In this document: piece after piece, positions 13,101 through 26,667 of the stretch
Position numbering within the stretch: position 1 is the first letter of the stretch
How the letters are laid out: each line of letters begins with the position of its first letter
From: Sipunculus nudus
Taxonomy: Eukaryota > Annelida > Sipuncula > Golfingiida > Sipunculidae
Length of the DNA: 64,000 bases
Assembly (NCBI GenBank): GCA_026874595.1
Contig: CM049311.1
Span: 63,883,453-63,947,452, forward strand
Direction: 5' to 3'
Notes under the pieces: generated by a model
Seen by the model: only the letters and a program-made list of their open reading frames with translations
What the model was told of the DNA's origin: nothing
Database searches by the model: none
Program-made: the position numbers and the translations under genes

Positions 13101-15061
13101 ACCATAATCAAACGAAACATTTAACCATATTTAAACAACACAATTACTAATACAAACTGCTTTAAAATATATCACTCTTGTCAAAACGCCTATAACTATA
13201 ACAATCCATAATTTATATTTACATGCACACCGCCAACACCAAACATATATATCCCTAATTATATGTTATATAACTCCGATATAATGTTTTCCGAAGTGAG
13301 TTAATTTTGAGAGCTTGGGAAGTTTTTATGACCCTGCGGGCAAGTATCCTGCAAACGAGTTAAAGGAATAATCGATACTTCATACATTAAAATAAAAATG
13401 TAATTGTACCTTTTAATTTTACAATTGCTGTAATAATATTTAATTATTTATATTTAAATTTGATCCCATGCTTGATTTATCAGTTTAAAAGTGACTATAT
13501 ATAAAAATTCAGACAAAAGATTTTGGTTGGCTGAATGGCAAACATGGTAATTTTATCTGATTGAAAGGTCAAGGGGTTGTATGATTTTAAGCTATATCCT
13601 CCTAACAGTAAAAAATGTAATATAATATTTAATATACTACCAATGATATAGAAATCGATTTGGTTTGATGTATAAATTATACTGCAGAAGACAAATATGT
13701 CAATGGTGTTATTGATTATAAGTGCAAACTTTGTGGAATACATGCGGTTCCAAACGAAACAATCAGGCACTATATTTTAATAACTGATTTACTCTGAATC
13801 CTGGATTCCATATTCAGGACCCGATCGATATTTTTATTTTATGGACCTTTTTTTGTAAAATACTCATGCGTAAATGGGCTTTAGTGATGGACTTGCGTGC
13901 TCATGTATACATGTATACATACATACACGTATACGTATATTCATATACATATATAAAGAATTAAACAGACAGACAGTTAAACAGACAAACTTTTAGCTAG
14001 ATACATACACTGACCTGATCAGTCGTCGCCAAAGCCCCCCCCCCCCTTGATGATTAGTAGATTAGACTAGTCTTGAGAGTATAAACCTACTGCCACCCCT
14101 AGGTGTACGTGTACGTGTAAGGTGCTCCTGCTACTGGACAGGAATGATGCCTAGCGTTTTCTGAAATTAGAAAACTGATGATGTTTATATTTTTTTTATC
14201 ATGCTCAATTATTACGGAAATGCCATGCACGTCTACAAGATATGGTAGGCCTAATGATCTTGTTAGGCTCAAAATATTATTGGTGGAAGAGAACTTTTCA
14301 GAAATATTTTACTATTTTTTATATTTATATATTTTTAACTATATTAAAGTCTGCTATACTATATTTATAGCCATCTGTCGGTGGCTGAAACCAGGGTAAT
14401 TTGTTTGAACCAGTCCCTGTTATCTATTTTTATAAGGTATTGTGTGTTATTTCGTAGATATTTTGTGTTTAATCAAATTAACCTTATTCACAGAAGAGAC
14501 ATTAATAACATAACATAATTTGGAGTTTAAGTCTAGGGTATAATTCATTAATTAAGTTTAAATTTCGACCTTCTTTCCTGAAAGATGGTGATCTTGACGA
14601 ATGTCCTGAAGCATGGGTATTCTACTTATTTTGGTCAAACACCATTTCAGAGTGCTGAAAAAAAAAACATTCCACTATCAGACGACACATATTACATAAT
14701 TCACATGACCCTTGCCGGGGGTTGTTTAAATGTGTGATTACAAAAACTTCATTGTCCAGCTGAAATTGTAAATAATAGTACACACGAATATAATATACTA
14801 CACTATACCTACACAGCTTCTTAATCGTTCCACTTACCCACTGTGTGCAAAGGCCGTCATTTGCCGTGTTCAGCCACCAGGGCGCTTGGACAGGGCAAAG
14901 AAAGATCCAGAGAATGGGGAAATGTGAAAATGAATAAGAAACGTGATGGCAAAGGCTACCTCCGTCAGCAGTAAACAAGTGAACTGTATATAACGTGGCC
15001 ACTACGTAAGGCATTACAAATCTAATAGAAGTCTCATGGATTCACGTTCCAGTACGTTCAG

Positions 15062-15067
15062 GTCACC
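15062..15067 (+). promoter_or_regulatory. Splice acceptor and Kozak context of copy 2
   Basis: CGTTCAG|GTCACCATGGCG: an AG acceptor (15060-15061) only 6 nt before an ATG in near-ideal Kozak context. Copies 3, 4 and 6 also have an AG acceptor 10-78 nt upstream of the start, which argues for a 5'-UTR intron shared by the family. Confidence 0.55.
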
Positions 15068-15294
15068 ATGGCGATCACGTGTCCGCCTCTGTCCCGTGTG
15101 CGTGATGTACTGGGGATAGAGTTCGCCATGTTCCTGTTCCGTTTTGCTGAGAGTTTCTCGAGTCCCGTGAACCAGGCCCTGATGTACAGGAAGGTGTGTC
15201 TGAGTCACTACCACAGCCACGGCCTCTGTCAGCACCTAATGAACGGGTCATTCAACGAGGAAGAGGATATCGTCCAAACAGAGGCTTCTCATTG
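15068..15294 (+). CDS. copy 2, coding exon 1
   Basis: N-terminus PPLSRVRDVLGIE, TM1 and extracellular loop 1. The last codon (Trp76) is split TG|G at donor GTAAAT. Confidence 0.92.
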
Positions 15295-18200
15295 GTAAAT
15301 CAATCCAAACAGTTTTACCCTTAGGACTGGCTGTCGTGAGAAATGTTAATATATCAGAAGGATGGGATGGGATTAACAATATAACAACGATATTTCTATG
15401 GATACATATAATGTAGGATTAATCTAAATAACCGCAGACGCGTTAAATAATATAGGATTATTACCATATAATTTCATGGTGATAAAAAAAAAGACTTTAA
15501 CCATATTTATTTGGGAAAAACCCGTTCGATACAAATGAATCAAAACGTGGATTATTACTGCACCAGCAAGTTGTATTTTATATCGATTCTTGACACAGCC
15601 ATCACTAATAGTGTCTATTCTTTCCAGAGTCATCGAATATAAAAATTAGCAACTGGTGATCATTCATATCAAGTAAACTGTATAATACCTTGTGCTGTAA
15701 TATTTTATTTATTAACATGACATCTTTCATATACAGAAAAATAAACTTTTACAAATTGAACTTTGGAAAACAAACATGAAACTACCGTGCATGATACCAA
15801 CACCGTTATCTGTTACTATGTTATAAATACCATGAATTAAATAAAATAGAGGTACTGTATAACATATAATAACAGTATATTTCCCAAATCTATGACAACT
15901 TATACCGCCGGTCAATTACAAGGTATTACATATGATTTATTTTGTTTACTTTATATTGTGCAGGTCGCTTGTTCGGTCTCTGGCACATTTGATACCATCA
16001 TTTGTGTCTACGATGGTACTGGGAGACTTGGGTGATAAACACAGCAACAAGCTTCCTCTTCTCCTTCCTCTGTTTGGACATGCAGTTGGTGTGGCTTGGC
16101 ATCTGGTCAACTCCGTTTACATTGACTGGCCCATGTGGCTTATGGTGCTCGGGGATGTGGCTTTCGGGATCTTCGGGGGCACAATGGCACAATTGATGGG
16201 CGCCTTCAGTTACCTCACGCTTGTATCCAGCACAAAGTCCAGAACCACCCGGGCGTCACTGCTGGAAGCTGCACTGTTCTTAGGCTCAGCATGTGGCGCC
16301 GCCATCAGTGGTGTCGTGTACACGCACTCCGGGTTCGTGGCCGTTTATCTACTCTCCCTTATTTTGATGGCTTTACTTTTTCCGTATACCTTTTTCTGGC
16401 TGAAAAATGTTAAGCCAACACAAGTTGCCGGGGAAAACAATGACGATGGAAAGAAAACTAAGCCATGCTCTGTTGAAACCGTCACTGCTTCTATGCGCTG
16501 CGTGGTCAAGAAAAGAGAAGGTCGCACGCGACTTCATATTTGGCTTGAACTGGTGTCAATGATGTTGGTTATTATCGGAGGTCACGGTAGGTCAAGGTCA
16601 TTTGATTTTCTATACGGCGTGTACTTAACACATCATGTGTAAGATTATAATTGTGCCAGGCATATGGAGTGCATTTTTAAAATAGAATTATTACTTACAT
16701 GTGTCATTTGGTATCCCATTTTGAAGTCATCCACAAAGATTATTTGTAAGACTCAGATTTCGCATTCCATGTTGGTCGTTCTAACTGATTGCCGAAGCAG
16801 CTGATCCATACCAAACGGTGTATTTCTAATATAAACTTTTTTGTATGGAATATCTTTAAGACAAACGATGGACTCTCCTTGGTGGGACGGACTATCAATA
16901 TATTTTAGGGAGCTTGATGCTGACATACCTGTACGTCAAGAGGCGGCCACTACACTGGAGTCAGGAGATGTACAGCATGTACTTGGGGGTAAGCCGGATC
17001 GTGCGGGGGTTGTCGCTGCTAGTGTTACTCCCGGCCCTGAAGAGGTTCCTGGATTTACGTGATACCAGCTTAATGATCATTGGCATCGTATCAAACATGG
17101 CTAGTGAAGTCTTCTTTTCTGTCAGTGTACAGACTTGGATGGTTTTTATGGGTGAGTCTCCATGGTTCCTCAAGGTTACGTGATTCTAATGATGTTTCCT
17201 TTATATGTAACACCAAAAACAGCCCTGACTTGTTCTTTTTTTTTATTAGAATTAATGCCTCACTTTACAAATATGTAACCAAAGCAGCAGACCAAGCCTT
17301 CCACTGCAGCAGGTTATGTGCTATGAATATTGCGACATATCAGGGGGCTTTGTCCTTGTTTCTCCCCACCTTTACTCGAAACCTATATATGTAAACCGCC
17401 ACGCACTATGAGAAATGATGTGTTTTTACCCGGTCATTAGTGAATTGTTTTCATTGATACAATGTTTTCATTGTTTACTAGGTGGTCCTGGATGGTTTAC
17501 ACCGATAGGAAATATAATTATGTATATTTGTACCCCCCCTATATTTATAAAAAAAATTATGACTCTACACAATTATTCTTGTTACTTGGATTAACTGAGG
17601 TTCCTGTGCAAGATTATTGTAGGAATTGTCAGAACAGAGCTGCAATGGAGAGACCTCTGGCGGTGAAGAATAAATCGGTGATGTTATTTCGAATATTATT
17701 ATACCTCCGCCAGGTGGCAGAGGTTTTATGTGTGCTTTGCCTGTGTGCAATATTACGCAACAATTCTTAACAGATTTTGTTTAAATTTTGTGGAGGGTTA
17801 GGATAATGCCAAATGAACAAACCATTAAATTTCTGAATTAATCTGGATCACCATCATTCTTTTATTTTTCAAGTCAATGGCGTCTTTTCTGGACATTGTG
17901 ACATGCAGCTATCTCTTTCGCGTCAGTGGACACCCAAAGCTATTGTTATAGAGAGCTGATCAGTTAATGAAATTTGTTGAATTGTGACAAACATTCCCTG
18001 TATTGCTGTGTATTTTGGGTTAGCCTCTTGGCGGGCATTGTGGCCTTTGACCACTTTCTTGTAGTTATTTTGCCACTAAAATCGACAGTAATTCTAGAGT
18101 ACTTTTTCGCTTATAGAGAACGCCAGTACCTGACCTATCGTGAATAATCCAACCGCCACCCTGGTGCCAAATAAATTAAAAAGGCTTGGTTACCGATAAT

Positions 18201-20500
18201 TTAAGATTAATAATTAATTAAACAGAAATTTGACAAGTTATAGATAATTAAGATATTAATTAATTGTAGTCCCTGTCCTCGGCATTTGTTCTTCACACGT
18301 TATTACCTGCATGCGGTCCCTGATGTCGCGAATGGTCGGTCACCAGGAACAAGGTAAAAATAAAGATTTTATGTGTTGAATTTATAAATCCTGTTTATAC
18401 TTTATGGAATAATACGTGCCATCTAATCAACGAATAACAGGGCCATATAACGTTCGTAATTATTGTAACTCATATATACAAGACACATCGCGTTACATTA
18501 ATTGCTTATTTCATTGTCTGATAATTTTATTTCAGATGAATTAAAGACAACTGTGATATTTTGCTGTCATATTCCTCATTAATTGTGATATATTAAAACA
18601 CTTAGGGTGTCAAAACGTGAATGGTAACTCCTAATACCAGGAGACACACCGGGACCCCTGGCAGCAGCTGTTGAAATTTCGAGTAAAGATATACAGATAT
18701 TTAATGGAGCACGTGGTTTTGAACGTTACCTTAGGTCGATAAGGGACAGCACGTTTTATATGACACTGTTTTCACTGCATGATTTGGTGCTACGGAAAAA
18801 ATAAATCTTACTATGAGACATTATAAGAGAAAATACTTGAAAGGAAATACATCGAGAGAAAATACACCAGGACCCTGACCAGCTAAAAAAATCAAACAAC
18901 CCCAGACAAATTGAAGATTTCATACAAAACGTGTTGATCTATCATAAACGTGTGGATATATCATGTAAACAAATAAAAAAGCCAAATAATCAAACACAAA
19001 GAATTACTGACAAACATTGGCGATCGATTAGTTAAAGTAAAAAAGTGTGATTGCCAGCTTACGATTATCATGTAGGAAAACTCGAAATATAGACAGGGAA
19101 AGGAACTACAGTTTCGGTATTTCAAATATAATCTCTACCGTACAGGTAAAATGTTTGCGGTGTTCGCAGCCCTTGAGAGCCTGAGCTTTACGGCATCCCA
19201 CATTGTGTTTAACCTCCTGTACCCGCTGACTTTTCCGTTTTGGAGCGGTTTCTCCTTCTTCCTTGGAGCAGTAATTCTCATCGCGCCTCTGGGGATCACA
19301 ATGTACGTATTCTTGAGTGATCGATAAATGTACAAATGTGGGTTTATATTTGCTATATGATCATTACACATTTAGATTTCGTTACCGAAGCGGATCCTGG
19401 GGCGCGGGTGAGTTGGGTGGGGGGGGGGGGGATGGGTTTCAGCCACAACATTTTGGTCGCCTTGACCCCACCACCACCACCCCCCTTTTTGCGGACCTGA
19501 GGACCTTTTTTATGTCACTTGTCCTCCTAGGTTGGACCCTCCCCCTTTTCCTAATTCCTGGATTCGCCCTTGCTTTGTTGTCACCTTATCACTGTGACGT
19601 TGTTGTGGATTGCGGGCAAGAAGAAGTAGACAGTGATAACATTGTTCAGCATTTTTCCCCAAGTTTCTAGATCTTACCTCATTAAGTAAAATTGCTATAT
19701 ATCTCCGAGCCTCAGAGATTGGCATTTTTCTTAACGACAGGTGAAGGTTTCCGAATTAATGTTTCTTTCTTGAGCTTGAATTCACAAAACCTGAAAATGG
19801 AAAAGCTTATATAGTATTAACATTCTATATATATATCTCACGGTTGATCATATACCGATTAAATAATTATACCACCTCTCTGCCGTGCCTTCTTCGTATA
19901 ATGGAGTTTATATCAATGATTTCTGTTTTTTTTTCCTCAGCTACATGCACCGTGAGTTAAAAAGGCTCAACGTCTATCGGGATTTGGAGAATGAAGGTAT
20001 AAGTACTCACGGTTCCGCTAGTGACGTGTGCAAAAATTATTCGATTAAATATCAAATGTTAAGATTACGGACTGGTCACAAGTTAGACATAGTAAAGAGG
20101 GTTTTATTGTCTTATGAGCAGTTAAAAGACATATGATGGACTTAAAGAACAAACCCGATGAAATTAAAACAGACATGGAAAAAAAATTAAATTAAAAATT
20201 ATGCCATCGAAGAATCAAGGAAGACTCAAACTTTGGAAAGTAATATCTTATTTTGTTGTGTAGTTTTGATTATTATTGACTTTTTCTGTAAAATCAACAT
20301 GATATGGCCACATCCGCTTTTAAAATGGAGTAACTAAAGAGACGAAAGTTGAAATCCTGTGATTGTTTCGAGACCCAACAAAACGGTCAAGCTTCCAAAA
20401 TGATAGGTAAGACCGTTTAATTATGTTTATGTTTTCAGACGAGCCCAAGGCCGCAAATGGCAATGTCCAGATGGAATCCACTGAGAGACAGCAGACGTGA
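15068..20500 (+). CDS. SLC46-family MFS transporter, copy 2 (complete)
   Basis: Seven coding exons: 15068-15294, 15964-16586, 16909-17151, 18270-18353, 19146-19302, 19941-19996, 20439-20500. All are bounded by AG/GT with phases 2,1,1,1,2,1. They total 1452 nt, 483 aa plus stop. This is a 12-TM proton-coupled symporter type. TM1 is at about residues 14-33. Extracellular loop 1 has Cys44, Cys54 and an NGS sequon at 59, then EEDIVQTEASHW. The motif-A-like GDLGDK (96-101) lies between TM2 and TM3, and GAFSYLTLV followed by SRTTRASLLEA matches the SLC46 core. The cytoplasmic loop (about 222-262) ends in KKREGR. SQEMYSMYLG precedes TM8. The length is normal for the family (human members are about 460-475 aa). 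Start chosen for Kozak context and homology to copies 3 and 6. Substrate not predictable. Confidence 0.92.
15295..15963 (+). other. copy 2 intron 1
   Basis: 0.67-kb AT-rich phase-2 intron. Nothing else recognised. Confidence 0.75.
15964..16586 (+). CDS. copy 2, coding exon 2
   Basis: TM2 to TM6, the cytoplasmic loop and the start of TM7. Acceptor ATTGTGCAG, donor CACG|GTAGGT. The loop carries GKKTKPCSVE, the short version of the module amplified in copy 3. Confidence 0.93.
16909..17151 (+). CDS. copy 2, coding exon 3
   Basis: 243 nt. LTYLYVKRRPLHWSQEMY, TM8, PALKRFLDLRDT and TM9, ending TWMVFM in phase 1 at donor GTGAGT. Confidence 0.93.
17152..18269 (+). other. copy 2 intron 3
   Basis: 1.1-kb intron. 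Contains CCTCCGCCAGGTGGCAG at 17704-17720, a CTCF-like core on the + strand. Otherwise AT-rich. Confidence 0.7.
18270..18353 (+). CDS. copy 2, coding exon 4 (84 nt)
   Basis: Acceptor TTAATTGTAG, donor CAAG|GTAAAA. Encodes VPVLGICSSHVITCMRSLMS then RMVGHQEQ, the end of TM10 and the loop to TM11. Located by homology. Confidence 0.9.
19146..19302 (+). CDS. copy 2, coding exon 5
   Basis: 157 nt. GKMFAVFAALESL, TM11 and TM12 (FWSGFSFFLGAVILIAPLGI). Acceptor CCGTACAG, donor AT|GTACGT. Confidence 0.92.
19388..19574. mobile_element. GCGGATCC-type MITE, degenerate copy 1
   Basis: Starts GCGGATCCTGG and ends TCCTGGATTCGCCC, an imperfect inverted pair, with G-run and CCACC-rich interior and GGTTGGACC near the right end as in the copy at 32674. 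Lies in copy 2 intron 5, 86 bp after the exon 5 donor. Confidence 0.6.
19941..19996 (+). CDS. copy 2, coding exon 6 (56 nt)
   Basis: Acceptor TTCCTCAG, donor GAAG|GTATAA. Encodes YMHRELKRLNVYRDLENE, the start of the cytoplasmic C-tail. Confidence 0.88.
20439..20500 (+). CDS. copy 2, coding exon 7
   Basis: Acceptor GTTTTCAG. Encodes DEPKAANGNVQMESTERQQT and stop TGA 20498-20500. Polar C-terminal tail. Confidence 0.85.
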
Positions 20501-21369
20501 CAGAGCGAAAAGACAATTAACATCTTTCACGATCAACATTAGGAGATTTATAACATGCACTTTAAGATTCCAGAATGTTGAAAAGATATATTTTAACGGG
20601 ACTGTATAGGGCGAAAGGCAGGCCGTGATGCTTTCTTGACTTGCACGGTTGTATATTCTTATATTGAGTCTCAATCAGATGTAACAAAGATTTTCAGTAT
20701 TTATTATTTCCCTCAGGGAATGAACATTTGAACATCCCAGTATGAAAATGTGATCAATAATCAAGTGTCGTTTCATTCTACATATGCCAGACTATTCAAC
20801 AACTCTTATTCTGGTTCATGAATAAGTTAATATATACGACGACTGGTTCCTTATACTTCCATTTACTAATATATTGAACCTGATATTATCCTGACACACG
20901 ATACAGTAATGTTAATATGAGTTTGAAATAACGGATAAAATAATATGCTCCAGTTGGTTATTTACCTTGGTTTTCTGGGGTTATGGCAAGGGTCATAATT
21001 AGATAATCGAATATAATATGTGTGATGGTTTGTGGGGTCTGATGGGTTCGATGGTAGATAAGATAGTCCAACTTATCTGGGCTATGAACTTTCGCTTGCG
21101 TACTTCTGGTTTCCAATATATTGATAACACCCGGAATATTTGATGGGATTTTAATAGGAACATTACAATATGTACCTTCTATATTACCGTGAAATATGCT
21201 GTATAGGATTATACCTAAATTATCAACTTCAGTATAACTTTACATCAGGCTGAATGTTAAGATAATGGACTCGTTGAATGCTTTTCGCTGTTTTGAGCCC
21301 CGTCTTTCTCATAGGCCTGTCTCTAAAAGAATAAGAATATTTTACAGGGATTTCTTGGAAGGGCACACA

Positions 21370-21487
21370 TACAATCGTTAATGATCGATTATATCGTTAA
21401 TGATCGATTATGCAAAAATGCAATCGATTAAATCGATTACGAAAGAAACGACCGTCGATCTAATCGATTAATTTACACACCACTAGC
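21370..21487. mobile_element. hAT-like element terminus (probably truncated)
   Basis: Cluster of ATCGATTA/ATCGTTAATG motifs ending in TTTACACACCACTA, whose complement TAGTGGTGTG resembles the TIR of the hAT-like element at 50366 (TAGTGGTGGG). The opposite end was not found. Confidence 0.5.
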
Positions 21488-24400
21488 CATGATAACCGTA
21501 TCTAAATTTCCACCAATAGCGGACATGGCCATTTGGAGGCCGGGGCAGATAGTATTAATTGAAAACGTTTGGTCTCTGTAGAGACAAAATATGAACAAAA
21601 GATGGGTGCCTTTACTTTTCGGCGGATGGTTTAACTGCAGACCTTTTTTCATTCAAATGTCCAGTTTTTTTTCGTCCAGTCGGCCCATGGTCAGTTGGAT
21701 TCTAGACAATTGGTGACATCATGTATCGCTTCCTGTAAAAATGCACGGTAAAGGGCAGGCACACCCTTTTTCATTGCACAACAGTCTGGCGCATGCATTT
21801 ATAAGCATGAGACCCATGCAGAAGCTATCCTATGTTTCATACAATGTAATAGAATAACATCAATTCACCAGCCTCGCACATAATCATATATAAATTGGCA
21901 ACAAAGGTAAAACCTACTTCACTGGGCACTGCCAGAGAAGAAATGATATAAAATTTAATTTGACAGATTTTAATTATACAAGACCAAAATTATTAATTTG
22001 TGTTCAAATATAAAAGTGGCCCATTGGATCTCAAATATGCTACACATATGTAAGGCACAAATTAAAAGGTTCAAAGTGAAATGGGAGGAGAATAAAAATG
22101 CTGATGTTTCCATCTCAGAGGGCCGTCATATTCTGGTCACCTTTAATAGTAACCTCAATTTAATGTGTATGCGTTGTTTGTCATGTAACGGAGCCTATCA
22201 TTGGATGTGCACTAACCTAATGACAGTCAGGCCACCAAGGCAAGCCAATTGAATCAAATGTTACATACTTTCCCCTCCAGCCTAAACTGACATCGATCTA
22301 TGATGTAGATAAATGCAAAAATTAAAATAAAAATTAAAATATTATCACATGTTTCACATTTGGTTTGTATAATATATGTTTCGACCAAGAAGAAACTTCA
22401 TTAGTGATTAAAGAATGGTAGCAGCTAGTTATACAATACCATCACATGCTTTCGGGATTATGTACTGTTAGAAATTCATCCGCTTATACTAGAATTAATC
22501 CGAACCCTGCAGCTTGTATTACCACCTCAACGTATTCATTTAATTAAAAGTCAACGTTTGGGTTGCCGCTGCCATTCTTGTGGAAGTTCTCTCTAGAAAT
22601 CCTTTTAATACTTTTCAGTACTTTGATTGGTTTTCCCTAATTTAGTCAAGTATCAAATATATTAAAGGCAGCATGCACATGCCCACAGGCACCACTGTTT
22701 AGTCCACTGGTGTGTGTAAGTTCAGTTAATTATACGGCCGCTGTGCCTTGCGCTTATACGGTGAGCTAAGTTTATGGGTATACTCAGGCATGCTCGACGG
22801 CTATCACAAACTGATAGATTAATTCTGGTGCAAGTGTACTTTATTGCGAAGGGTACTGGTGACATTATTTTACGCAGATAATTCGGGTAATGTTATCATT
22901 TTTTTCTCATGAACTTTTCAAATGTAATGAACTAGTTAAACCTAGTGAAGATCAACCAAATTCTCTTTTGTGTTTATACCTAAATACTCTCTTGAAGCAG
23001 TTATACACTTTTTTAATCAGGGTCATCCAAAAACCTGTCACAATGCCAAATTGAACCAAATCCTCCAAAACATTCTGGCGAACACACGGGTAAATAGACT
23101 GAATTTTGGTTAATTGTTTACAGCTTGGTTGGCACCAGGTAACCCTGTGTTACTTAATTTATTTCGGAGTACATGACAGGGCGGTATCACATGCTTCCCT
23201 TCATTTAACCCTTATGTTAACCAGGCCCGTTGACAACCGCACCTGCGGGCCTAGGGTGTATAATCGTCCCCAGTGTTGGGTCATGCCACCGAGGAACCCA
23301 AGAGAGAAGCACTGGCTTGTAAATGAAATACAGTTGTTGTGCATGGCCTCCCCTTTAAGCCTGCAGAGCACCCTGGGTAAAACCGTGATAAATCACTGTT
23401 CTGTGGAGTTCTGTGCTGTACCCCTAGACTGCAGCAGCCGGTAGGTGACTAACGCTTATTCTAAATAATAGATCATTATATCCTTGCGTTAAAATTCTTA
23501 GCTTAATCCTGTCAGTGTTATACTGTTCAGTTTAATTTTTGTGAATGTTCAGTTTGCAATTTTACAAAATTTTTCCTGTATGTAGAATTTTATGATAAAA
23601 TGTGATTACATTGTTATTTCTAAGGAATCATCTCATCTCTACGGAAGTGGTGGTGGCAGTTTTAATTAAAAAAATTTAAAGCAGTAATGACAGTGTGTAC
23701 AAGCTTGATATACAGGCATCTTGAAAATACATTTCTGATAAATGTATTACAGTGAGAGTTTCCTGCATGAATTGTATGGTTATTTAGTCAGATGATTATG
23801 CAAGATGGGTTCTGTTTTTTAATTATATGTGCTGATTTGTTCACCTTAATCATATGTTTATTTTGCAATTGTTTAAACTTTCTTAAATCTCTGTCATTGT
23901 CTTTGGAGTCACTTCATCGGTAAATTTTAATTTTTATATACGATATGTTTTAATTAAACAGGTACCCCCCCCCCCCCAAAAAAAAAATAAAGTCTGGGAT
24001 TCTTAACAAAATAAGAGAATTATGAGTCCATTTCCACGGTCAACGCTGAAAGCATATAATTCCTAAACCAAATCTATGGATTGCCTCTAATTTGTAAAGA
24101 AATCTTCCAAGACTGTAGAAAATAGTTTTTATTAAGGCAACCCCCCCCCCCCTCCCCACTAGATATCGCAATAATAATGGCTCCCCAACTTTAACCTATA
24201 TCCACATATTTTACTTTTCCTTGCAACAAGACCAAACTAAAATTCCATAAATATTCGTAAAAGTGTTGGATAAATTGTGAACAGAGAGTTAAGCAAACAG
24301 ATGACTAGGGAGGCGGGGGGGGGGGTTCACAATAGCAAATCTTTTTGTCTTTTGAGATAATAAATAAAATAAGCAAGAGCAGGGGTGACTGCTTAAAACC

Positions 24401-26065
24401 TGTTGAAGGACTAAATTAAGGGAAAGTGCTGCACTTGTTGATAAGGACATTAGCACACAAAAACATCTTATGCCGTACCTGCAGGCTAAAAGTACACACG
24501 CTCTCGTTTAATTTATATGAAAAAAAAATAGATGACGCATGTTTGAATCGTAAAGACGTTGCTTGAAGACCTTGGCCTCGCTGAACGCGTGTGGAGTATA
24601 CTTATTCACGCATGAATCACAAAATTAGGCCTATATGGTTGTGTAGGTGTTCATGTAAGCTTAACAGTACACAGGCTTCAGCTTGGCAGGTGGAGCGTCA
24701 GCTGACATCTGTGGAGGTAACAAGCATGGGATGATGTCCAAAACCTTCTGCATACCAACATGTAGACCAGCGTCATTACAAACCTTGAGGCTGCATCATG
24801 AAAGAAACGAACATCACTGTGATCTTCTACTTGGGCTAATAAAGGTATCTCGAAAAAAATATTAACAAAGTAAATTTATTAAAGTTATTAATGTATATAT
24901 ATTAGGTACAATGCAGTTTCGTGTGTAGCGCAGGTATATAACCTAATCTTTTTCTTCCAGTCTTAGATTAAGTTTCTTTTGTAATAAAAACTGTGAAAAG
25001 GGATAAATGGTTGTAGACTATCACTGGTGTTTTACAGCTTAAGTCTTTTCCAGATTTGTTTCGTTAATCTCAAATGTGCTTGCTGACTTCGCCATAGCTT
25101 GATTGCAAGCAATATATATAGAATTCTAGCAACTAGGCCATGATATTTTTCAAAATAGACAAAGTAGAAAAGATGGGCACACAAATCAACTTTTAGTATT
25201 TAAAATTATTGTCGGCTGCAATATAATATAATTAAGATTTCATCATCTAAAATAGTATTTGTTTCTTGATTAAAGATTTAAAAATTCAGATTTTTATAGC
25301 TGAACATATCCTTAATTTGAATTATCATTTATACATTAATTAATTATATTATTTTCCTGGTAAGTTTAATGGCACTATAAAAATACAATTTACTTTGAGG
25401 TAGATCTATCAAAGCCAGTAAGCTACAATGTACGGAACATTTTAAACTTCAAGACCACTGAAGATTAAAACAATGAACGGTAAGTATGCGCACTGGAGAC
25501 CGAACGTGAAAGGTCAATATGAAGCTGCCTAAAGCATATATGTGTCGTGATCTGATTTAACCCTCTCTATATATTGTATTTATTTAAATTTTAACATTAA
25601 GCTGTTTTTCCAAAATAACTAGGAAACCTCATTATGTTTAAATATGATCTACACTTGTTTTAAGTGTTTTAATAAGAGAGGTACCTTCGAGTGTTCTGAT
25701 CCTGCTGCTAGTGTTAACCACTTTTCCTTGCTTCTGCCATTCATGAGTTAACCATAAAAAAAGATATACACAGAGGTGTACCTTGTATACACAGATAACA
25801 TATGTCAGCCATAGAACATACCGAGTATTAAGGTCAATAATCGCATAATCAATGACCCAAAGTTTTTGTCGACTATTACCGCTGAAGACATACATGCTGA
25901 TGATCTGAGAGGGTGTCATATATGCAGCTCTGAGAGAGGGAAGGTTAATTTTAAAGCGCAATCAATACCATGTTAGTGTGTAATTCGATGGCACGCAGTT
26001 TGTAATGACGTATTTAAAAGAAGTATTTAACATGAAAGGGCCTTTTAAAGCTCTCTTTGTGTTTG

Positions 26066-26069
<4 letters not shown>

Positions 26070-26119
<50 letters not shown>
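26070..26119. repeat. (AT)n microsatellite
   Basis: TA run about 330 bp upstream of the start of copy 3. Confidence 0.97.
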
Positions 26120-26126
<7 letters not shown>

Positions 26127-26368
26127 GTAATAAGGTTGTCTGTTTGTCAACAATCTGTGTCTTTGGGTAGAGTACGAATAGGTTGAACAATTGCATAAAT
26201 TCGGTTTTGTTATCTCATTAATTAAGGGAAGTAAATTTTCCTTGTATATAAGTTTAATATTCACACATGTAATAATAAAAATTAATTTTTGGTTGGACAG
26301 CCTAGCTGACATATTAATGCCGTTCACGTTAATATAACACCCTGTCGTTATATACGTTATCTTTTCAG

Positions 26369-26446
26369 GTATAGCTGTCTTCAAGCACCTGACAAAACGG
26401 AAGAAAGACTGATTTGCTCCGTGTTTAAGACTGGATATACTAAAAA
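26369..26446 (+). other. 5' UTR portion of copy 3
   Basis: Preceded by ATCTTTTCAG, a good acceptor. 78 nt lead to the ATG at 26447. Implies an upstream non-coding exon, position unknown. Confidence 0.5.
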
Positions 26447-26667
26447 ATGAAGCTACCGACCATATCCCGTGTGAGAGACTTTGTTGGCATTGAAGCTGGT
26501 TTCTTCATATTCTCCTTCTGTGAGAGTTTCGTGGTCCCCACTAATGATGCCTTGGTCTACAAGAAGGTCTGTATGATGACGTATCACGACTATGTATTAT
26601 GCGACAACCTTAAGAATGGATCGTTTCCTAAACAAGAAGACGCCGTCCAAACAGAGGCTTCATATTG
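26447..26667 (+). CDS. copy 3, coding exon 1
   Basis: MKLPTISRVRDFVGIE, TM1 and loop 1 to EASY; Trp74 split at donor GTATTT. Two codons shorter at the N-terminus than copies 2 and 6. Confidence 0.92.

Larger units (their letters stand above)
6447..15061. other. Intergenic gap between copies 1 and 2, no gene seen
   Basis: 8.6 kb with only short ORFs, none resembling a known protein and none next to convincing splice sites. It holds AT microsatellites (8996-9056, 10133-10186), a G run at 9252-9270, a C run at about 14035, and CTCF-like motifs on the minus strand near 7011 and 10766. A non-coding first exon of copy 2 could lie here but cannot be located. Confidence 0.5.
20501..26368. other. Intergenic between copies 2 and 3, no gene seen
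   Basis: 5.9 kb. Holds one hAT-like terminus (21370-21487), homopolymer C/G runs near 23966, 24140 and 24315, and scattered short ORFs without family features. The ORF at 23106-23444 lies in a GC-richer patch with repeat-like composition and shows no recognisable motif. No AATAAA was found close to the copy 2 stop. Confidence 0.5.

Noticed and set aside
23106-23444. 112-residue ORF in the copy 2/copy 3 intergenic region
   Set aside because: No recognisable motif or splice partners; composition looks repeat-like.
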